Origin: Bifidobacterium breve
GTDB lineage: Bacteria; Actinomycetota; Actinomycetes; Nanopelagicales; Nanopelagicaceae
Length of the DNA stretch: 34,634 nt
Direction: 5' to 3'
Assembly (NCBI GenBank): GCA_945866305.1
Contig: CAMBGS010000009.1
Span: forward strand, 1 to 34,634
In this document: positions 31,493 to 34,634 of the stretch, one piece after another
Layout of the letters: the number at the start of each line of letters is the position of its first letter
Position numbering within the stretch: position 1 is the stretch's first letter
Notes under the pieces: model-generated
Database searches by the model: none
What the model was told of the DNA's origin: nothing
The model's input: the letters and a program-made list of their open reading frames with translations, nothing else
Program-made: the position numbers and the translations under genes

Positions 31493-32812
31493 TTAAACGC
31501 TCTTTTTCACTGCCGCTGCAACTTTTTGCACTACTTGCGGATCAAATACGCTTGGCACAATAAATGAGGCATTTAATTGTGATGAAGTGACACAAGAGGC
31601 GATCGCCTCCGCAGCAGCAATCAAAAGTTCGTCGGTAATTTTATGCGCATTTGCATCCAGCAAGCCTCGGAAAATTCCTGGGAAAGCCAAAACGTTATTT
31701 ATCTGATTTGGCTGATCGCTGCGGCCGGTTGCTACAACCGTTGCATATTTACGGGCTATAACTGGATCGATCTCTGGGTCTGGATTTGCTAGAGCAAAGA
31801 TGATTGATCCCTTTGCCATAGACGACACATCGCTTTCGGTTAATACATTTGGTGCACTAACCCCAATGAATACATCTGCGCCCTTCATTGCATCTGAGAT
31901 GTTCCCAGTGAAGCCAGGTGTGACACAGCCATTAATGTCGAAAGCAACAATTTTTTGGGCACCACTCTTAGTCAGTAAACGGGCAATAGCCGTGCCTGCT
32001 GCACCCGCTCCGCTCATCACAATAGTTATCTCGCCTAACTTTTTATTCACTAACTTAAGCGAGTTTGTAAGAGCAGCTAAAACAACAATGGCGGTGCCGT
32101 GTTGATCATCATGGAAGACTGGAATATCTAATAAATCACGTAGGCGTTCTTCAATTTCAAAACAACGTGGCGCGGAAATATCTTCTAGATTTATTCCGCC
32201 ATATACTGGGGCGATCAACTGAACAGTACGAACGATTTCATCGACATCTTGAGTGTCAAGGCAGACTGGCCAGGCGTCTACATCGCCAAATCTCTTGAAA
32301 AGTGCCGCTTTACCTTCCATCACGGGAAGTGCTGCGGCTGGTCCAATATTTCCTAAGCCAAGTACTGCAGAACCATCTGTAACCACAGCAACGGTATTGC
32401 GTTTCATTGTTAGGCGTCGCACATCAGATGGATCTTTAACAATCGCCTGGCAAATGCGCGCAACACCTGGTGTGTACGCTCGAGATAGGTCATCGCGAGT
32501 CTTTAGCGGGACTTTTGATTGAATTTCAATCTTCCCTCCAAGGTGCAAAAGAAAAGTGCGATCACTAACTTTACGAACTGTTAATCCGGAGTGTGCAGTC
32601 AAAGCGTTGGTTATCTCTTCAGCATGCTCTACATCAATCGTGTCACAAGTTACGTCAATAACAACTTTCTCCAACAGCGACTCGACGACATCTAACGCGG
32701 TAATCAACGCGCCCGCACCAGTGATTGCAGCAGTAATTAGCGCAACTGGCTGAAGCTCGGGAGGGCCTTCAACACGTATGGTTATTCCATATCCAGGAGA
32801 AGTAGATGCCAT
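31493..32812 (-). CDS. Malic enzyme with N-terminal ACT-like domain
   Basis: A 439-residue decarboxylating malate dehydrogenase (malate to pyruvate and CO2). Residues 1-85 form an ACT-like regulatory domain, as in many actinobacterial NAD-malic enzymes. The catalytic part has SRAYTPGVA (catalytic Tyr), VMEGKAALFKRF (catalytic Lys), INLEDISAPRCFEIE and FHDDQHGTAIV for metal binding, and the dinucleotide motif GAGAAGTA. It is the shorter bacterial type without a PTA domain. ATG follows the upp TAG without a gap, so upp, malic enzyme and dedA form one operon. Confidence 0.94.
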   Translation of the reverse strand: MASTSPGYGITIRVEGPPELQPVALITAAITGAGALITALDVVESLLEKVVIDVTCDTIDVEHAEEITNALTAHSGLTVRKVSDRTFLLHLGGKIEIQSKVPLKTRDDLSRAYTPGVARICQAIVKDPSDVRRLTMKRNTVAVVTDGSAVLGLGNIGPAAALPVMEGKAALFKRFGDVDAWPVCLDTQDVDEIVRTVQLIAPVYGGINLEDISAPRCFEIEERLRDLLDIPVFHDDQHGTAIVVLAALTNSLKLVNKKLGEITIVMSGAGAAGTAIARLLTKSGAQKIVAFDINGCVTPGFTGNISDAMKGADVFIGVSAPNVLTESDVSSMAKGSIIFALANPDPEIDPVIARKYATVVATGRSDQPNQINNVLAFPGIFRGLLDANAHKITDELLIAAAEAIASCVTSSQLNASFIVPSVFDPQVVQKVAAAVKKSV

Positions 32813-33451
32813 CTAGACAACACCATAAAGTCGATCGCCCGCATCGCCGAGTCCAGGCACGATATATCCGTGTTCATTTAATTTTTCATCGAGCGCGCCC
32901 GTGACAAGCGTGATTGGAACCCCTGATTTAGCAAAAGCGTCTTCAAGTACTTTTATGCCTTCAGGTGCAGAGAGAATGCAAATTGCAGTGATGTCATCTG
33001 CGCCTCGTTCGATTAAAAAGTTTATAGCTGCAACTAAAGTTCCGCCGGTAGCCAACATTGGATCTAACACAAAACATTGGCGCCCTGATAAATTCTCTGG
33101 CAAACGATTCGCATAAGTGCTCGCCTTTAAAGTTTTTTCATCGCGGACCATTCCGAGAAAGCCAACTTCAGCCGTCGGTATTAGACGCGTCATCCCTTCC
33201 AACATTCCTAGCCCAGCACGCAAAATCGGAACAACCACTGGCCGAGGGTCAGAAAGTTTCAAGCCGGTTGTAGTGGTCACCGGTGTCTTAATCGAAACCT
33301 TTTCAGTGCGCACGTCGCGAGTTGCTTCATAGGCGAGCAAGGTCACCAGTTCCTCAACCAAGTGACGGAACGTCGGGGAATCAGTTTTTTCATCGCGTAG
33401 AACGGTCAATTTATGGGTAATCAGCGGGTGGTCAGCGACGTGAACTTTCAT
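32813..33451 (-). CDS. upp: Uracil phosphoribosyltransferase
   Basis: A 212-residue enzyme that makes UMP from uracil and [20 protein letters not shown] at the N-terminus, the [16 protein letters not shown] segment, the PRPP-binding loop [13 protein letters not shown] and the C-terminal [16 protein letters not shown] are diagnostic. I start at ATG 33451, since the longer frame to 33688 is the antisense of the neighbouring gene. TAAGGT lies 7 nt upstream. It is the first gene of the upp-malic enzyme-dedA operon. Confidence 0.97.
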   Translation of the reverse strand: MKVHVADHPLITHKLTVLRDEKTDSPTFRHLVEELVTLLAYEATRDVRTEKVSIKTPVTTTTGLKLSDPRPVVVPILRAGLGMLEGMTRLIPTAEVGFLGMVRDEKTLKASTYANRLPENLSGRQCFVLDPMLATGGTLVAAINFLIERGADDITAICILSAPEGIKVLEDAFAKSGVPITLVTGALDEKLNEHGYIVPGLGDAGDRLYGVV

Positions 33452-33457
33452 GGCTCC

Positions 33458-33464
33458 TACCTTA
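33458..33464. promoter_or_regulatory. Symmetrical -10 element TACCTTA between upp and the tadA-linked gene
   Basis: The heptamer reads TANNNT on both strands: TAAGGT (minus) is 7 nt before the upp start, and TACCTT (plus) would start a transcript near 33470. This is the arrangement described for bidirectional bacterial promoters. The same heptamer occurs at 1675-1681. Confidence 0.45.
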
Positions 33465-33497
33465 CAGGGGTTTCCAACTCGTCCAATGAGTGGGAAT

Positions 33498-33980
33498 ATG
33501 GCGGATGTGACGGATGCAATGATTAACGAGGTAGATATCGCAGTAGCTGCGTGGCACGAGGATGGGCGCTGGAATTTGGCGCTGTTACCTGACGCACATG
33601 ATTTACCGCACATTATTGATCGTCTAAAGTCGCAACAAACTAATGGTGGCGCAATTGCTTTATTAGCTATTGATGAAGAATTCTTCATGTTAATCCGTGT
33701 TTTAGGTTCTCATATAAGTATGTTTTTAAGCGATGTAACTTGTGCAGTAGATTACGAAGTCGCGGCAGATTTTCTTGAACTCTGTGATTTAGATTCACCC
33801 GAAGAAGATGAAGAGCCGCTTCCTGTTGGACACTTAGATATTTTGGCGGATCTCGGCGTAAATCAAATGGAACTTTCCGCACTTTGTGATGACGCCGAAC
33901 TATTCCCTGATGAACAATTAGAAGCAATTGCTAGTCGTTTAGGATTTGCAGAGCAATTCGCAGAGTTATTGGAGTTATAA
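33498..33980 (+). CDS. tRNA adenosine deaminase-associated protein
   Basis: A 160-residue acidic protein that always sits next to tadA in actinobacteria. [17 protein letters not shown], then a middle [17 protein letters not shown] strand, an Asp/Glu-rich stretch [11 protein letters not shown], and a C-terminal helical domain (about 120-160) beginning [12 protein letters not shown]. Function is not known; the name comes from gene neighbourhood. Three in-frame starts are possible (33486, 33498, and 33450 far upstream). I favour 33498 for its nearby GGGA and because homologues begin close to it. Divergent from upp. Confidence 0.82.
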   Translation: MADVTDAMINEVDIAVAAWHEDGRWNLALLPDAHDLPHIIDRLKSQQTNGGAIALLAIDEEFFMLIRVLGSHISMFLSDVTCAVDYEVAADFLELCDLDSPEEDEEPLPVGHLDILADLGVNQMELSALCDDAELFPDEQLEAIASRLGFAEQFAELLEL

Positions 33981-34009
33981 GAATTTCAAATAAAACTCTC
34001 GAATCGTTA

Positions 34010-34441
34010 ATGGACGATGCAATTGCGATCGCAAGAAAAGCAACCGCAACTGGTGATGTTCCAGTTGGGGCAATAGTCATTAACAAAGATGGTGTCGTGA
34101 TCGGAAGCGGCTCAAATGAACGTGAAGCAAAAAATGATCCAACTGCTCACGCTGAGATAGTTGCACTGAGGAGCGCCGCAAATCGATTGCAAAATTCTAG
34201 ACTTGATGGCTGCTCATTGATAGTTACTTTAGAACCATGTGCAATGTGCGCAGGTGCGATTGCTCAAGCACGTATTTCGCATTTAATTTTTGGAGCATGG
34301 GATGAAAAAGCGGGTGCTGTTGGCTCTATTTGGGATGTCATTAGAGACCCACGCGCACTCTACAAAATGGATGTAACTGCTGGAATTCGCGAGCCCGAAT
34401 GCGCAAAACTACTGAGCGACTTTTTTGAAGGTCAGCGCTGA
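34010..34441 (+). CDS. tadA: tRNA adenosine(34) deaminase
   Basis: A 143-residue zinc deaminase that converts A34 to inosine in tRNA-Arg(ACG). The zinc and catalytic motif HAE is H47-A-E49, and PCAMC supplies C77 and C80. GDVPVGAIV, the WDEKAGAVGS loop and the C-terminal helix are as in TadA. There is no clear ribosome site. The frame upstream of ATG 34010 stays open and reads like a continued N-terminal helix (LESL), so a rare non-ATG start further upstream cannot be excluded. The stop lies 1 nt from the end of the convergent OB-fold gene. No tRNA gene follows. Confidence 0.95.
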   Translation: MDDAIAIARKATATGDVPVGAIVINKDGVVIGSGSNEREAKNDPTAHAEIVALRSAANRLQNSRLDGCSLIVTLEPCAMCAGAIAQARISHLIFGAWDEKAGAVGSIWDVIRDPRALYKMDVTAGIREPECAKLLSDFFEGQR

Positions 34442-34442
34442 T

Positions 34443-34634
34443 TTAAACGAGCAGTTGGTAAGAAGGATTCAAAATAGTTAGCGCACCGTCCTCTTCACCG
34501 ACCATGCCTTCTGCGCGAATTTGTGCGCCAACTTCTAGCCCGGCAATCTCGCGCCGTCCCAGGAAGTGAAGCGTTACGCCGCCGGATTGGTCCCACACTT
34601 CCACTTGGAGAAGAGGTGCAGATCCCTTTGCTGC
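34443..34634 (-). CDS. OB-fold nucleic-acid-binding protein, partial (N-terminus off the window)
   Basis: The last 63 residues of a small protein are visible, ending at the TAA 34445-34443. The pattern VEVWDQSGGVTLHFLGRREIAGLEVGAQIRAEGMVGEEDGALTILNPSYQLL is split here as strands of a five-stranded OB barrel: VEVWD, VTLHFLG, IRAEGMV and LTILNPSY. It resembles the OB-fold proteins (RecG-wedge-like) common in actinobacteria. It is convergent with tadA. Confidence 0.75.
   Translation of the reverse strand, partial: AAKGSAPLLQVEVWDQSGGVTLHFLGRREIAGLEVGAQIRAEGMVGEEDGALTILNPSYQLLV

Noticed and set aside
33452-33688. Upstream extension of upp adding 79 residues
   Set aside because: The extension is antisense to the tadA-associated gene and Cys/Ser-rich, while known Upp proteins begin at [10 protein letters not shown].
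34441-34634. tRNA gene after tadA, as often seen in actinobacteria
   Set aside because: The sequence is an open OB-fold frame on the minus strand with no cloverleaf or T-loop motif.

Overview
The window looks like a piece of a streamlined, low-GC actinobacterial chromosome, most likely a freshwater planktonic lineage of the acI / Nanopelagicales type. That placement is inference, not a database match. It rests on four things: the actinobacteria-specific gene next to tadA; a small secreted protein with a Cys / WNKG motif that I associate with these organisms; base composition in the mid-forties percent GC; and extreme compaction, with no gap over 200 bp. All nine tail-to-tail gene pairs overlap or leave at most 1 nt. 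No rRNA, tRNA, CRISPR array, IS element, phage gene or transcription regulator was seen.

Layout. (a) 1-257: start of a secreted protein running off the left edge. (b) 379-6697: a mixed carbohydrate/cyclitol block holding an antibiotic-biosynthesis-monooxygenase-type protein, an inositol-2-dehydrogenase-like enzyme, a ROK kinase, a NagB-like protein with an altered active site, an IolE-like TIM barrel, an AroE-like dehydrogenase and a GMC oxidoreductase with a four-cysteine cluster. (c) 6725-9762: a FrcBCA/Rbs-type sugar ABC importer with a strong UUCG hairpin between the binding-protein and permease genes. (d) 9897-14060: a four-gene operon that resembles a D-apionate route, with an ApnO-like oxidoisomerase, a TIM-barrel enzyme, an SDR and an ApnL-like lactonase. 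(e) 14138-19660: araB-araD, a second ROK protein, an FGGY kinase and a ManA-like isomerase. (f) 19717-23665: a class I aldolase / Gfo-Idh-MocA / ribokinase operon, RbsD and a FrcK-like P-loop kinase. (g) 23662-27647: a class III aminotransferase, a PGPGW membrane protein, and tryptophan 2,3-dioxygenase with kynureninase. (h) 27672-34634: housekeeping genes, namely an ABC-F ATPase, a YqhA-type membrane protein, a DMT-type transporter, DedA, malic enzyme, upp, the tadA-associated gene, tadA and the end of an OB-fold protein.

How it fits together. Regions b-f are a sugar, sugar-acid and cyclitol salvage island of about 23 kb: one ABC importer, at least six kinase-fold proteins, five oxidoreductases and three TIM-barrel isomerase/aldolase-type enzymes, feeding pentose-phosphate and triose-phosphate metabolism. 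The most interesting proposal is that the 9.9-14.1 kb operon oxidises the branched plant sugar D-apiose (or a close relative) through a lactone and the acid to a keto-acid that a TIM-barrel enzyme may decarboxylate. The most striking non-coding patterns are TANNNT boxes 6-8 nt before start codons at eleven or more genes (leaderless mRNAs), near-symmetrical divergent -10 elements, convergent genes sharing a palindromic TTAA as both stop codons, and six exact copies of the octamer GCGATCGC.
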